Below, piece by piece: positions 10,759 to 21,764 of a stretch of DNA of 64,000 nt. How positions within the stretch are numbered: position 1 is the first letter of the stretch; each line of letters begins with the position of its first letter. This DNA is from Glandiceps talaboti (Eukaryota > Hemichordata > Enteropneusta > Spengelidae). The notes under the pieces were generated by a model. It saw only the letters and a list, made by a program, of their open reading frames with translations. It did no database searches and was not told the origin of the DNA. The translations under genes and the position numbers were made by a program. Location: positions 10,955,776 through 11,019,775 of the forward strand of contig NC_135568.1 in assembly GCF_964340395.1 (NCBI RefSeq), given 5' to 3'.

Positions 10759-10872
10759 AACGTCACAAACCACGACCGTTTTACGGCACGGTTCTTAACA
10801 AGCTGGTCCCTACTGGGAATTATTTCAAAGTGTAGTGGTAGAAATAATAACTCTGGTTTGCAAGAATGTCGT
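10759..10872 (-). repeat. Dispersed repeat R, copy 2
   Basis: Reverse complement of the 5478-5577 block. Shared segments read on the minus strand include AGAGTTATTATTT, TACCACTACA, CTTGTTAAGAAC, GTGCCGTAAAAC and CGTGGTTTGTGACG. It lies 30 bp after the hammerhead-like stem, so the two may have been parts of one element. Confidence 0.65.
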
Positions 10873-10889
10873 TTTTGTATCAAGAACAC

Positions 10890-11850
10890 TACTCAGTCTC
10901 ATTTATTGAAGTTCCAACCTTATGAACTTGTTCACAGATATTTAGAAATGTGTTTACCTCCAAATTGACAACAGAATTAAAATCTTTTTACAGTAGTTTT
11001 GTAGATTAGTCTTAACTTCTGCAATTCTTACAAACCAGGGCAAATTTTTCTACTGACTGAAATGAAAAGTAGGGTGCTTGTGTGAGGTAGAGTTGCCATA
11101 AAGTGGATAGCAGTTTAAAATAGTGAACTTTCACCTGATTTTGGACAGTGAAAGAACAATACATTAGTGTTGTTGGTAAAAAAAAATGTCATTCAATTTG
11201 TATCAGAACAGAACTAATAATTTTCCAGTGAACATAAACTATTACTACTCACAGTCAGAAATGTAGTGAGAATAAATCACAAAATTCTGCCGACATCTCA
11301 TCAGTAATATTATGGACATCTCATCAGGAATGTCATTGGTGTGTTGTGTCATTAGTAACATCAGCAGTGTATTACAATGGGTCTCTGTATAGGGATACAT
11401 GAAGTAAGTTGGAGTAATTTATCATTTAATTTATTTTATAGGAATAGAGCCACCGCCCATCATTCAACAAAAAGGAATATAAATAATACAGTAATGTTGT
11501 TGGAACACAATAACAAATATAATATCGTCTCCTCTCTGAGTAAAAAAGCTTTGAATACACAAATAAACAAACAAAAAATTGTAAGTTGATTTCTGGTCGA
11601 AAGTAAAGTTATTGCCTTTTCACGTAAGTTGGAGTAACCCCTGACATTGCAAAAGAGATCACATCAGCTAAATTTATGACATATCTCAAAAAATATTTCT
11701 GATTCTGTGAGTTAGAAAACAGTGTCAACATTGAATCCTTCCTATAGATATATATATATACAGTTATATGAAGATTATATTGTTCTTGTTTCCAAGAATC
11801 ACTATGACAGTAAAATATATTACTTTAGGCTGGAGATTGGAAACAAACAC
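10890..11850. other. No gene recognised
   Basis: A/T-rich DNA with a small direct repeat of ACATCTCATCAG(T/G)AAT at about 11290-11330. The 70-codon frame at 11377-11589 is Asn/Lys/Ile-rich noise. Confidence 0.4.
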
Positions 11851-11894
11851 AACGCAATACAATCCACCTATTATTACATATGTACCAGATTCCT

Positions 11895-12055
11895 TGCACT
11901 GGTGTGCGCGCACATCCTTAGGGGTATTTGCACTCATGTTTTGCAGTGTTTTCTACACTTGTGTGAAAAGTACTGCTACAGAGAATACTGCAAGCACTTG
12001 TGCAAGTACCCTGAGTATGCCACACTTGCACTTGCATTCACACTCACGTGTCATG
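11895..12055. repeat. Low-complexity CACTTG/TGCA-rich patch
   Basis: Many short repeats of CACTTG, TTGCA and CACTCA. They produce two overlapping open frames of 119 and 116 codons (11722-12081 and 11768-12118) in different phases, both Cys/Tyr/His-rich and not protein-like. Confidence 0.5.
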
Positions 12056-12253
12056 GGGTTCTGTCATGCTATGGACCATAGTCTAGTTGTTATATATGGT
12101 ATTGAGTCGAAATCTTGAGATTATGCACAGATAGCACTAAACTACTATATGGACCTTTATACTAATGCAACGGACTGTAAGGATTGAAACCATCATACTC
12201 GTTTCCAATGTCACTGTCCTTCCTATATATATAGTTTCTAAATTGCATTTTCT

Positions 12254-12484
12254 GTGAACCAGATGGATCATTTTATTTGGCCTTTTAATACGTACAAAAC
12301 TCATCTAGGAAATCTGTCAATTGTTAGATGTGAGAACATATTGATTGGAGTCTTTGTCATGCCCAAGGTATGTGAGATATTAAACTTAAAGTGGAGAAGG
12401 AAGGAAATTGAAGATCTCCATCTGATTGATGGTATGACCTTGACCAATGGTGTGGAAGCTATTAACAAATATGTGAAGAGCTGA
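12254..12484 (+). CDS. Unassigned 77-codon open frame; possible exon or transposon remnant
   Basis: This is the most protein-like short frame in the window. From the ATG at 12263 it reads MDHFIWPFNTYKTHLGNLS, later VFVMPKVCEILNLKWRRK and then IDGMTLTNGVEAINKYVKS before TGA at 12482-12484. It follows a plausible 3' splice site (TTTCTGTGAACCAG, ending at 12262). Internally AAG|GTATGTGAG at 12367/12368 is a strong donor, so 12263-12367 (105 nt, 35 codons) could be an internal exon; alternatively the whole frame is a last exon. Composition is balanced, with charged residues and Leu/Ile/Val. No family was recognised; a decayed transposase or retro-element fragment is equally possible. Confidence 0.3.
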   Translation: MNQMDHFIWPFNTYKTHLGNLSIVRCENILIGVFVMPKVCEILNLKWRRKEIEDLHLIDGMTLTNGVEAINKYVKS

Positions 12485-12489
12485 CAGCT

Positions 12490-13140
12490 TTCTGAGCTTC
12501 ATCATCTGGGCATGTTTTAGAGATAGATTGATAGATACACTGACTGTGGTAACTCTATTTACAGTTGTTGTAATACAATATTGTAGTAATACAAGTAAGT
12601 CAGATCAAGTTGTCTAAATAAACAGTCACCAGCTGACATGTCTTGTCAGTCTGAATGTCTTGATAAAAGTTTGTCAACTAGTATGTGTGAGAAATGAGAA
12701 TCTTAGGTTATTCATAAGTTACATAATTTTAGTGTTTTCAAAGTACTTATTTTCATTTTAGTTTTGTTCTTCACATGATGATTGTATAAAAAAATTCAAA
12801 TTTTACAAGATTTTTAAACTTCTTTGCCAGGTTGTATAACCTTAGTAAAATGCTTGTAAAACATATCAGGTCGTTGTTATTTATATGAAAGTTGTTAAAA
12901 AAACAATTTAAAATTAATGATCTCATTCTCAAGAGAACTTTACTCTAGATGTATGGTGTAAACACTCTGACCTATGTATCATAGACAGAATGTGATTGGC
13001 AGGTCGGCCAATGCATGTTTGTAATTAAATACACAAGTCTCCTCTGAACAGATATGACTCCCCAATTCTGAATTTCACTTGGTAATTTTACTGTTTCTGA
13101 ATCCACGACAGTGAGAAAGTTACAAAAGTTAGTAAGTACT
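12490..13140. other. No feature recognised
   Basis: A/T-rich DNA. The minus-strand 79-codon frame at 12972-13211 runs through the C-rich tract on its right and is not convincing. Confidence 0.4.
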
Positions 13141-13145
13141 ATCCA

Positions 13146-13167
13146 CCCCCACCCCACCCCTCTTCCC
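13146..13167 (-). other. G-quadruplex motif on the minus strand
   Basis: Plus-strand C-runs of 5, 4, 4 and 3 with loops of 1, 1 and 4 nt give four G-runs on the minus strand. Confidence 0.6.
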
Positions 13168-13266
13168 ACTCCCTCCTCTTTTAAATTATAGTGCAATGTT
13201 GTTTTAAACAAAAATGCAAATGTATAGTGCCAATCACAACACTTTGTACTGCCAAGCTTTTAAAAC

Positions 13267-13339
13267 TATGAATATTCATACTTTACCATATAAGGAAGTA
13301 ATCATGAATATTCAAAATATTACCATATAAGGAAATAGG
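13267..13339 (+). repeat. Short tandem duplication, about 40 bp
   Basis: Two units of (A/T)TGAATATTCA, A(C/T)TTTACCATATAAGGAA. Confidence 0.7.
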
Positions 13340-14030
13340 AATGAAACTTTGTTAATACTGATGATTGATTTGATTTCAGCACTTTGTGTTTGAAGGGGTA
13401 TCATATTTACAGATCTTTATTTTGAAAAATTTTACAGCTGGCCCAGTAATCAGATTGTATGCTTTAATGTTCATACAAAAAATATGGAATTTGTTGACGG
13501 TACTGTGCCTCAGTATTATGAAATAGTAAAACAGTTACATATTACTGCATATCATTTTATCACCCCATTTATATACCTGTGATCTTTTTACCAATATTGA
13601 AAGATGGAAAGCTGTACAAAATTTGATTTGTAAAGCCTTTGAGTGGTTACCCCACGGTATATTTAGACATTTTTATAAACTAATTTGTCATAACAAATAG
13701 CTAACTCTTAAAAGTGCTGATAGTATAATAACATTAAATGTCAATTTAGACCCAAATTTAAGTTTAAGTGAAGTGGAAATATGAAATATTGTCAGCTGCA
13801 TTATCATCATCACATAGACTTGATAGATTTGTCATTGCCTAAAGGTACAAACCACATTATTAAAAACTAAGGAATTCCTACATTCTTGTAAAATACTCTG
13901 TTATATCATACTGACAGGCTCATCATGGTATTTGCTTTGTTGGTGTAGTACCATGTAAAATCTTGCAGCTGCACTGAACAGTATCTAAAGGGTGCAAGAT
14001 ATATCCTGATGTAAATATTGCATGATTAAA
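13340..14030. other. No feature recognised
   Basis: A/T-rich, no repeat matched. Confidence 0.4.
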
Positions 14031-14031
14031 A

Positions 14032-14378
14032 TTAAAGAGGGGCACTACCCTAGGAAATAAAGATATTTTCATAAGCTTTGGGTTATGGAGAGTCATTTCA
14101 TGTTTTCTCATCATATAATTTTTGCTCAGTTGCCGAGAAACACCAAATTCAAATATGCTTTTCCACCTCTCTTCTTCTTTCCACTAATACACCATTGCAT
14201 TATGGGTCTTAGCAGACCTGATTATTCATTAGATGCACGCTGAATATTCATGACTATTTATATGTTCAAAGGAAGTAACCTTTTAGGAGAATATTATGTG
14301 ATGTGAAATCATGAAATGACTCTCCAGAACCAAGTTTATGAAAATACCTTTATTTCATGGACTGGTGTTTCCCTTTAA
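14032..14378. mobile_element. MITE family E, 339 bp, TTAA-flanked
   Basis: The element (14036-14374) is bordered by TTAA at 14032-14035 and 14375-14378. Arms of about 70 bp are inverted: the left contains AAATAAAGATATTTTCATAA and GGAGAGTCATTTCATG, the right CATGAAATGACTCTCC and TTATGAAAATACCTTTATTT. The interior has no credible protein. Related sequence forms an array at 39955-40400. Confidence 0.75.
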
Positions 14379-14548
14379 CATCAAACAAGTGTACTACAAT
14401 TACAATGTATATAATATATGTCAAAAATGAAAATATGATTCCAGTTTATAGCTATTGGAAAGGTTTATTATGACATGGTGTGCGTATACCAATTGTATTT
14501 TGATTGCAGTATAGTACTGAAAACACTATTGCATACCTGCATAATGAT

Positions 14549-14578
14549 ATGCAAATGGTATGCAAATAATATGCAAAT
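14549..14578 (+). promoter_or_regulatory. Three POU octamers at 11-bp period
   Basis: ATGCAAAT occurs at 14549-14556, 14560-14567 and 14571-14578. Exact 11-bp spacing puts all three on nearly the same face of the helix. Octamers bind POU factors such as Oct/Brn types. Function is inferred; local duplication of an 11-mer could also give this. Confidence 0.45.
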
Positions 14579-14944
14579 GATGATGCAATCGTTCACTACA
14601 CACAAAATTATGTGATCGCAATGTATGATTTTTATGAATTTTTTTTTATTTTTATGATTTTTTTTTGCCGTTTTAGATAAACATATGTAATAATAATAGT
14701 CGTTGTCAGTTTGTGAGATTTTGGTAGGTGGTCCACAAAATAAATGGTAAGTTAATTTCTATCATAGTATCAAGTAAATTAATAGTATCAGTGACAAATT
14801 TCCTTTTACTTTTCAAAGGATCTTGTTCTCAAAGGGAGTACCGATGGATAAACACAGGCTTCAATTTTTCACAGATGACTGAACATAATTCAATGCAAAA
14901 ATTCAGCTGTGCATTCAAAGTCGTGTGTAACAGTGCTTGAAGCA

Positions 14945-16265
14945 TTCAAATTGAATGACAAATTTTAGTCAAGTTTACCTGTCTGTAAAATAAATAGTCT
15001 AAGTTCTTTTGTTGTAAGAAGTGAACTAATCATGGTTCATTGGGTGCAAACTTCAGTGGTGTAAACCATGTCATTAAAACTAAAATATTGTTTATACTTT
15101 GAACTGAATGACGAATTTAAGCCAAGTTTATTTAGAAAATTTTTCAAGTTCTTTTGTTGTGATAATTGAACCACATGCTTCACCTGGTGCAAACTTCATG
15201 AAGTCTTTGCAGCAAGGGATACATTTTAGCCAACTTAAAGTTTTTTCAAAAAATTATTTAAAGTTCCTTCGTTATGAAGAATGGACCACATGTCTCTCTG
15301 AGCTCAAAATTCACAATCGTGAATGACAAATTTTTGCCAAATTTTGCTTTTGAAGGAAAATGTTTCTTTCAATGTGAGAAGTATACCACATGATTTACTG
15401 AGTGCAAACTTCACAGGTGTAACCATATCATTAAAACACAGATAGTTTTATAGTTTAAATTTAATGACGAGTTTTAGCCAAGTTTATGACAGGAAATGTT
15501 GTGAGTTCTTTTGTAGTCAGAAATGGACCACTTGGTGTAAACATCACAATTGTAACTACATCATTAAAATGCAGTTAATTTTATAAATTAAATGATAAAT
15601 TTTAGCCAAGTTTTTTTGTTTGTTTTTTTCTAAAGAAAATGTACCAAGTTCTTTTGTAGTGAGAAATGGACCACTTGGTGCAAACATCACCATTGTAACT
15701 ACATCATTAAAACGCAGTTAATTGTATTATTATATTAAATGATAGATTTTAGCCAAGTTTATTTTTTGGAATAAAATGTTCCAAGTTCTTTTGTAGTGTA
15801 GTGAGAAGTGAACCAGTTATACTTCATATGGTGCAAACATCATGAATCCTTGATGATGACACATTTAATAGCAACTTTACATTTGAAAAAAAAAATATTT
15901 AAAGTTCCTTTATTGTGAGGAATGGACCACATGCCTCACTGGATTTCAGATTCACAATCATAACCGCTTCATTAAAACACAGTTCGTTTTATATATATTG
16001 CATTATAAATTTTTGTCCAAGTTTTATGTTTGAAAGAAAATATTCAAAGTTCTTTTGTTATGAGGAAGACCACATGCCTCACTGGGTGCAAAATTCACAA
16101 TTGTAATTAAAACACAGTTAATGCTATACATTGTTACATTTTATCCAAGTTTATATTTGAAAGGAAACATTGCAAGTTCTTTTGTCATGAGGAATAAACA
16201 GCAGTGAAGCAGTGCAAACATGACAGTCATAACCACATCATTAAAATACAGTTAATTTTACATTG
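14945..16265 (+). repeat. Degenerate tandem array, about 135 bp x 10
   Basis: Repeated order: AATGA(C/T)AAATTTTAGCCAAG, a T/A-rich linker, AAGTTCTTTTGTAGTGAGAA, TGGACCAC, TGGTGCAAAC(T/A)TCA and CATCATTAAAAC. The unit varies from about 125 to 220 bp. Short open frames at 15108-15326 and 15915-16106 are translations of the array. Confidence 0.85.
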
Positions 16266-16269
16266 TCCA

Positions 16270-17885
16270 GATACCGTATTTCTTTGACCTTCATTTGTTT
16301 TGTTTTATGAAAGACTGCCAAATATTAGGGATAGTTTGGTGTTAATCAATGCAGTCATGCATGTCATTGACATAAAGACAAGATAGTCCCTCAAATTAAA
16401 GACTAAACCCTAGTGACGTTTGTTCTGATCCAGTCATAGAGGGCGCTATTTTCACTTAAGTTTTTTTTTATGGGTCAGATTCAAGAAATGTAAGGTCAAC
16501 CAGGTTATAAGAAACAGAAATTAATACGACCACCCCTATGCAATGCATGTAAGTTTTTTCATAACAAATTACCTGATATGGAGACCAAAAACTCAATACA
16601 ATAGATTACATAGACTATGAGATACGACGTGTCGTTCCACCCTCACCGGGCTGAGGGGTTAGCCAATGTGTAAGTGTGCCCCATCCCCTCCTCTACGATC
16701 AGGCTAAAAAATGTAAACATGTACCAAGAAGGTCAATTCAGGCAAAATAACGAAGGTAAATAGCAATGAACGATTAGCCAACATCTACATCGGATTTTAA
16801 TCAGATTGCATCACGGCGTACCTTACAGACTATAGATTACAAAGATGTGATGAATTTGATGTGATTGAAATACATGTACTTATATCATGTAGTTATTTGT
16901 TAGTTCTTGTTTGCTGTAAAGTTTTGAACAGTCAACCCATCACTCCATAAATCAGAACAGGCACACTTTATTGATTTCATACGAACAAATTCAAACGACA
17001 GTTCACACGGATAAAAACATAGAATAGAATTTAAAAATAAAAGTATGCATAGTACAATGGCAAATTCCCTACAAATGACAAAAAGGACTTAAACATATAG
17101 TATACCGTGTAGAGTTTATACTTCAAGTTCTTCTGAAGCCAGCTACTATATATGAAACAAAAATCAAAGAAGAGCACCCTCAAGAGTTGACTTTGAACAT
17201 TGACAGTTTTGAAAAGGCCATCGTCATAAGACCATAGGCCTCATTGCGGCTTGTCTGTGGAAATGTAGGCTCTGATTTGTGAGAATCCAGTAAACCAACA
17301 GGTAGAAAATAAATAAGAAATTTTTCCCTAAATGCGCGATTTTATTTCTAGCGCACGAAATTTAATCCTTGTGAAGCCCTTAATGTCTTTTGAAGTATTT
17401 GCTGTATGGGAGATTCAGATGTATTTGTGTCATCCATTTAATTCTTACAATCAGTCTGTTTACCAAGTGTAAAGTTACTTGACTGTATGTGATGCAATGG
17501 GACATTTCTATACATGTATGATGTATAGTCAGTCAAGTGTGACAATCACTCCGGCTTTCTTTACTACGTTTAACACTGACATAAGTTATGCTGATGTATG
17601 TAGCCTTGTAGATACCCTTGAGGCAGGTAGTCTGAGTAATGCTGAAATCTAGATTGGGAGCAACCATTATCTATAGGTGATAACGTGATTGTAAGATGAT
17701 GTGTTGTACCAACCTATCAGGTACCACTTCAAGAAAGATAAGCCTGCTGAGTATCTGGGCTGAGAATGACATGACCTATGATATAGTCTGTAGATGATAG
17801 AATATGATTTTATATTTTGAACAACCTGTTGCATTCGATGTTTTTATCTCACAAACTTAAATGATAAAGATAAAATAATATAATA
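16270..17885. other. Mostly unassigned; one dispersed-repeat fragment
   Basis: GAGGGCGCTATT at 16439-16450 repeats the 12-mer of the CTCF-like site near 1185. A fragment at about 16620-16690 (CCACCCTCACC ... CCAATGTGTAAG) is related to the array at 42446-42720. No gene was recognised. Confidence 0.45.
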
Positions 17886-17889
17886 ACGT

Positions 17890-18226
17890 TGGTTTCTATA
17901 GGTGCTTTCCCACTCTAGGCTGAAAGCGCTTTATAATTATCACCCCAGGCACAGATCTATAGTGGCACAACAGCCATTTATAATTCCTCAGCTCCCTGGG
18001 GAGCATACAATCCATTGTAGCCTATGTAAGCAGATAGGATTAAAGCATTAACATTGCAACTTCAATCCTACCAGGTCCCCAATTGTACAGCTGGGTTGAC
18101 TGAGACACAGCTGTGGTTCAAAGCTTGCCCAAGAACTTCTACCATTCAGAAACAGACAGTAGCGACAGGGCTCAAACCACAGATTCCAAGCCAGTCACTC
18201 TAACCATTTGACCATCATGACTTATG
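17890..18226 (-). mobile_element. tRNA-derived SINE (SINE-1), nearly full length
   Basis: Read on the minus strand, the head is tRNA-like: GGTCAAATGGTTAGAG resembles a D-arm/box A, and GGTTTGAGCCC is box B with one C-to-T change. A central domain follows (CTTGGGCAAGCTTTGAACCA ... GGGGACCTGGTAGGATTGAA), then a 3' domain (TTGTGCCACTATAGATCTGT ... ATAAAGCGCTTTCAG). RNA polymerase III promoter elements and size (about 335 bp) fit a SINE moved by a partner LINE. The 3' domain recurs at 37985-38095 and 42950-43065 and the central domain several times at 42285-42900, all on the plus strand. Confidence 0.75.
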
Positions 18227-18229
18227 AAA

Positions 18230-18920
18230 CATCCCATAGATTTGTCATCGTTATAAGTTTAAAGATCCAAATCATTTTCCATTACTAGTTAACAATTTTA
18301 CACCCATGGTACTAACTCTATCCGATCACTTAGTCACTTTGTAGATCTTTAGTTCATTTTTGTATAAAATTTTATTCAATGATTTTAAAACATAAATTAT
18401 TTAGGTCACATTTAATACACAAATAAATTCAAATTACTTCTTAAATTTAGAATCAAATTTAGAATCTCTCGTACTGTAAATACTTCAGTAGATATTAAGG
18501 GTTGAATAGGACACCTTGAAATCCAAGATAACTATGGAATGTTTGGATATCCTGCATCCGCTGTATGCAACAGAACTGATAAGAATCCTTGCTTTAACCG
18601 TAACATTTCATTTCCTATATTGAACAACAGAACAGCCTTGAATCCATAATAACTACAGGATATTTCACTTCTTACAAATCATTCTAGTGAATGTGTACTA
18701 CATGGCATGTTGTTGTCTTTAAAATATTCAAAAATGGATAGCTATATATCCAGCAATGAATTCTGGGTACCTGTGAAAGTTAGTCCCTCAGTATTTGACC
18801 TTCAATTCCTGCTGCGAAAATAGTCAAGTCCAAATCATTGAAGTCTACGCATTTTGATATGAGTAATACATATGCAGGTCATAGCTAGTAGTAGTATGTA
18901 CATGTAGTGTGTTGCTACTG
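18230..18920. other. No feature recognised
   Basis: Unique-looking DNA, no long frame. Confidence 0.4.
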
Positions 18921-18923
18921 TAG

Positions 18924-18991
18924 AGAGATATCTATAACACTTGCTGGCTATTATCATCAACTCAACATGCTGCATGACGATGACGACGACG
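18924..18991 (+). other. Possible short exon with acidic run (weak)
   Basis: An acceptor-like GTTGCTACTGTAG precedes 18924 and a consensus donor G|GTGAGT follows 18991. One frame is open: after EISITLAGYYHQLN it reads MLHDDDDD. The ATG at 18967 could instead be a start. Asp runs from GAC repeats also arise by chance. Not recognised. Confidence 0.2.
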
Positions 18992-18995
18992 GTGA

Positions 18996-19720
18996 GTGTT
19001 CTCAAATTATTCAGTCATGATGTGCATTCTAAAAAAGACTTGTTTTAAAAACAGTGAAAGCTGTGTCGACATATATACACCCTGTTCTAGTATTGTTACG
19101 TTCACCGTGCCAGGAAACACCTGTGTCAATCTGAAGCCATGTAATGCATACTTTAAGGTGTGTTTAGATAATACGTCCTGTTACAACAAACCTATCCAAG
19201 CATCCACTCAAAGAACCAATTTTAAGCTGATTGTGTTGTTATCCCCCAACCCCATAAAAATATAAGTCGTATATGATCATCAGATACTGAGAGATGTCAC
19301 TAGTATTGTTATGCAAATTAGTGTATTGTTATAATTTGTAAACAGGGCCAATTAGCTGTGTAACATGTGAAAGGGTACCATGTGGTCATTGTAATGCAGA
19401 GGTCTGAAGGTCAAAGCAAATTTTATGAAATTCATTCAAAAAAGAGTGACTAAAATATAATGATGATTTGGGTGTGGTCGTGGTCGTACTAGACTTGTCT
19501 CCTATATACTGTAAGAACTTAGCAGAAATGAATCCTTGCAATATGTGATCTAACCAGACAAGAATTACCATGGTGATTAAATGTAAAAATATTTCATATC
19601 AAAGTTTACATCATAGTCAAATTTAGATCTATAGTTAGTAAGCCGTCACTGAGAAATAACAGCGATATATTTCAATTTACTTTATTTATTCTTTTCATTT
19701 ACTCAAAATTTACAACGTAA
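18996..19720. other. No feature recognised
   Basis: An 89-codon plus frame at 18996-19265 starts inside the donor-like site above. It is Cys/Asn-rich and looks like chance. Confidence 0.35.
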
Positions 19721-19724
19721 GAGA

Positions 19725-20150
19725 CTTTATTTAAAAACTGCTAGAAATTTTATACATTATTTAGGTCCACAGTAGAATGTGTAAGAGATCACTGGGAAAT
19801 CAAATGTATTATTATATTTTATTTCATTTTATTTCATTTTATTTCATTTTATTTTATTTTTCAGAAAAAGTAAATTTAAAAAGACAGAAATAGAATCTGA
19901 ACAATATTTGAAATAGTTTATTTTATAGATCTACAGTAGAATGTTTGTGAGATTACAAAGAAATTTATGCATAAAACAGAATTTATTTATTTATTTTATT
20001 TATTTTATTTAAAAAGATAGAGATTTGGACAATACTTGAAATAATTTATTTTGATCTACAGTAAAATATGTAAAAGATCTCACTGAGTAATTATATTATA
20101 CAGAATATGTTTTTCTATTTTACATAAAAATTAAAATTAAAAGATAAAAA
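19725..20150 (+). repeat. Degenerate tandem repeat with A/T microsatellites
   Basis: Three units carry CTACAGTA(G/A)AATGT and AGATCACTG-like blocks, separated by TTTCATTTTA repeats (19808-19862) and TTTA repeats (19980-20013). Confidence 0.65.
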
Positions 20151-20519
20151 AATGATAATTTGAATACTTTGTACATACGGTAAATATTTAAGAGAATATT
20201 AAAATATTAAAAATCAATTTATGATATTTACAAATATGAATGATACAGCTAACTGTTAAGTAAATTGTAAAGTATTACATTTTTCAATTTGAATATTTGC
20301 TATAGTAATGTTCACTGATTTCTCATATCCTGTGAAACAATTGTAAAATGCTAATTATGTAGAATTATGGGATACATTAGCATACAGCTGTTTTTATTTC
20401 TGGTACATTAGGTAATGGGTACCTTGAAAATTAAATACTGTGTGGTGTCGCATAATATGCAGTTAAATGCTAATTACAAGAATGAGTGTTCATGGACTTT
20501 GGGTTTATAGTATTAAATA

Positions 20520-20765
20520 AAAATGTCTACTCACAGACAAAATGGTCTTTTGGAGTGAATCCCTAATTCTCACTGACATCTCCTCACCATTGTCAGGGGT
20601 GTACACCAGTGAAAGTTTGCAATTCACTTCCGACTTTGTTTTGACTCTGTGAGTATAGATTTATTGATACTTTATTTATGTATGTTATTTTTGTATGCTT
20701 TACCATGCTTGCTATGGCATCTTGTCATCCAATAAAGATTCATTGATTGATTGATTTATTTATTG
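20520..20765 (+). mobile_element. Possible LINE 3' tail
   Basis: The segment ends in a polyadenylation signal (CCAATAAAGATTCA) followed by short TTGA/TTTA repeats (TTGATTGATTGATT), a common end for CR1/RTE-type non-LTR elements. A short frame before it ends VYTSESLQFTSDFVLTL then TGA (20642-20653 region). That C-terminus was not recognised. An ordinary last exon with a poly-A signal is the alternative. Confidence 0.3.
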
Positions 20766-20826
20766 ATACTATGAACTCAGAGTTCATACACATTTATTCT
20801 TTTATGATCGACAACATGGGTGAGAT

Positions 20827-20936
20827 CAACGTCGTAAACCACAGACCTGTTCATGGCACTGTCTGAAATGTACCAGCCAAGGTGTATATTTCATTGCTTC
20901 AAGCAGAAATAAGTGCTCTAGCTTGCAAGAAGGGGA
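20827..20936 (-). repeat. Dispersed repeat R, copy 3
   Basis: On the minus strand it keeps CTTGCAAGCTAGAG, TTATTTCTGCTTGAA, CAGTGCCATGAAC and CTGTGGTTTACGACGTTG, in the order seen in the other copies. More diverged than copies 1 and 2. Confidence 0.5.
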
Positions 20937-20944
20937 GGAGCTTA

Positions 20945-21625
20945 GGAGAAAAAAAAAACACTCAAAAGTTAGTGAAATGGCAAACCGTTTGCACTTTGTC
21001 ATTCGATGAATAAATTTTCATTGACGAATATTGGATTCACTTTCAAAAAAATTAAAATGCTAATAGTTTGATCCAAAAAAATTTCACAGCAAGGGCCTCA
21101 TGTGTTAGTATGAATATAATATTACATAGTGTAATAAAACATGTGATATATATTTGCATGTATTTTAACCCATGAGTCAGTCTGTGCCATTTGTGAATTT
21201 GTAAGTTACAGTCATATCCATCTAATATCCATCATATGTACCATATCTTTCCGTTGATAGAATTCAATGAGTGGTCTTTTTTGAATGATGTGTTGTCCAT
21301 AACAATGACTTATTGTTTTGTGTCAAATGCAATGAATAACAATCACACTGTACTGGCAGGGAGTCTCTCTGCCTATGTTGGATTTCTGTTTAAGATTAAA
21401 ATTTGGAACAGTCGTCTAGCAGAGCTATACCAGTGTCCTATAAAAGAATAATAGATATTATTCCCCAAAATATTTCTTCATTCAGCCAAGGAAAATACAA
21501 GTGACCTAGGGGGCTTTGTCACTACAAGTCGAACACAGCAGAACAAGTGACATAGATACACATTGTCATGACATAGAATGACCAGAGTATATATTCCATA
21601 TTTTTTGCTCTAAATGGCTCATGCA
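20945..21625. other. No gene recognised
   Basis: The 71-codon frame at 21236-21451 (MYHIFPLIEFNEWSF...) is moderately protein-like, but it has no splice or family support. Confidence 0.35.
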
Positions 21626-21627
21626 TG

Positions 21628-21735
21628 GTATAATCCAATGTAATCTTCATGGCTCTTCTGATAAGATACATAATGGAAGAACCTGGGATTGAATCCCTGG
21701 CCTTTAATGAAGGTTCATATTACAATTAAACAGTT
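21628..21735 (+). mobile_element. tRNA-derived SINE-2, copy 1
   Basis: TGGCTCTTCTGATAAG (box A region, 21650) is followed 36 bp later by GGGATTGAATCCC (21685-21697), a T-arm-like box B with one C-to-T change. A shared GGCCTTTAA follows. The same layout recurs at 21765-21875, 32690-32815 and 50020-50122. Confidence 0.55.
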
Positions 21736-21764
21736 TTCTGGGGCAGCAATAGAAAAATGTTTGG

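Noticed and set aside
11722-12118. Overlapping 119- and 116-codon frames
   Set aside because: Two phases open over a CACTTG-rich low-complexity patch; Cys/Tyr/His-rich, no motifs, and length near chance expectation.
21685-21697. T-arm-like sequence as part of a real tRNA gene
   Set aside because: The acceptor stem and anticodon arm do not fold, and several diverged copies exist; a SINE.
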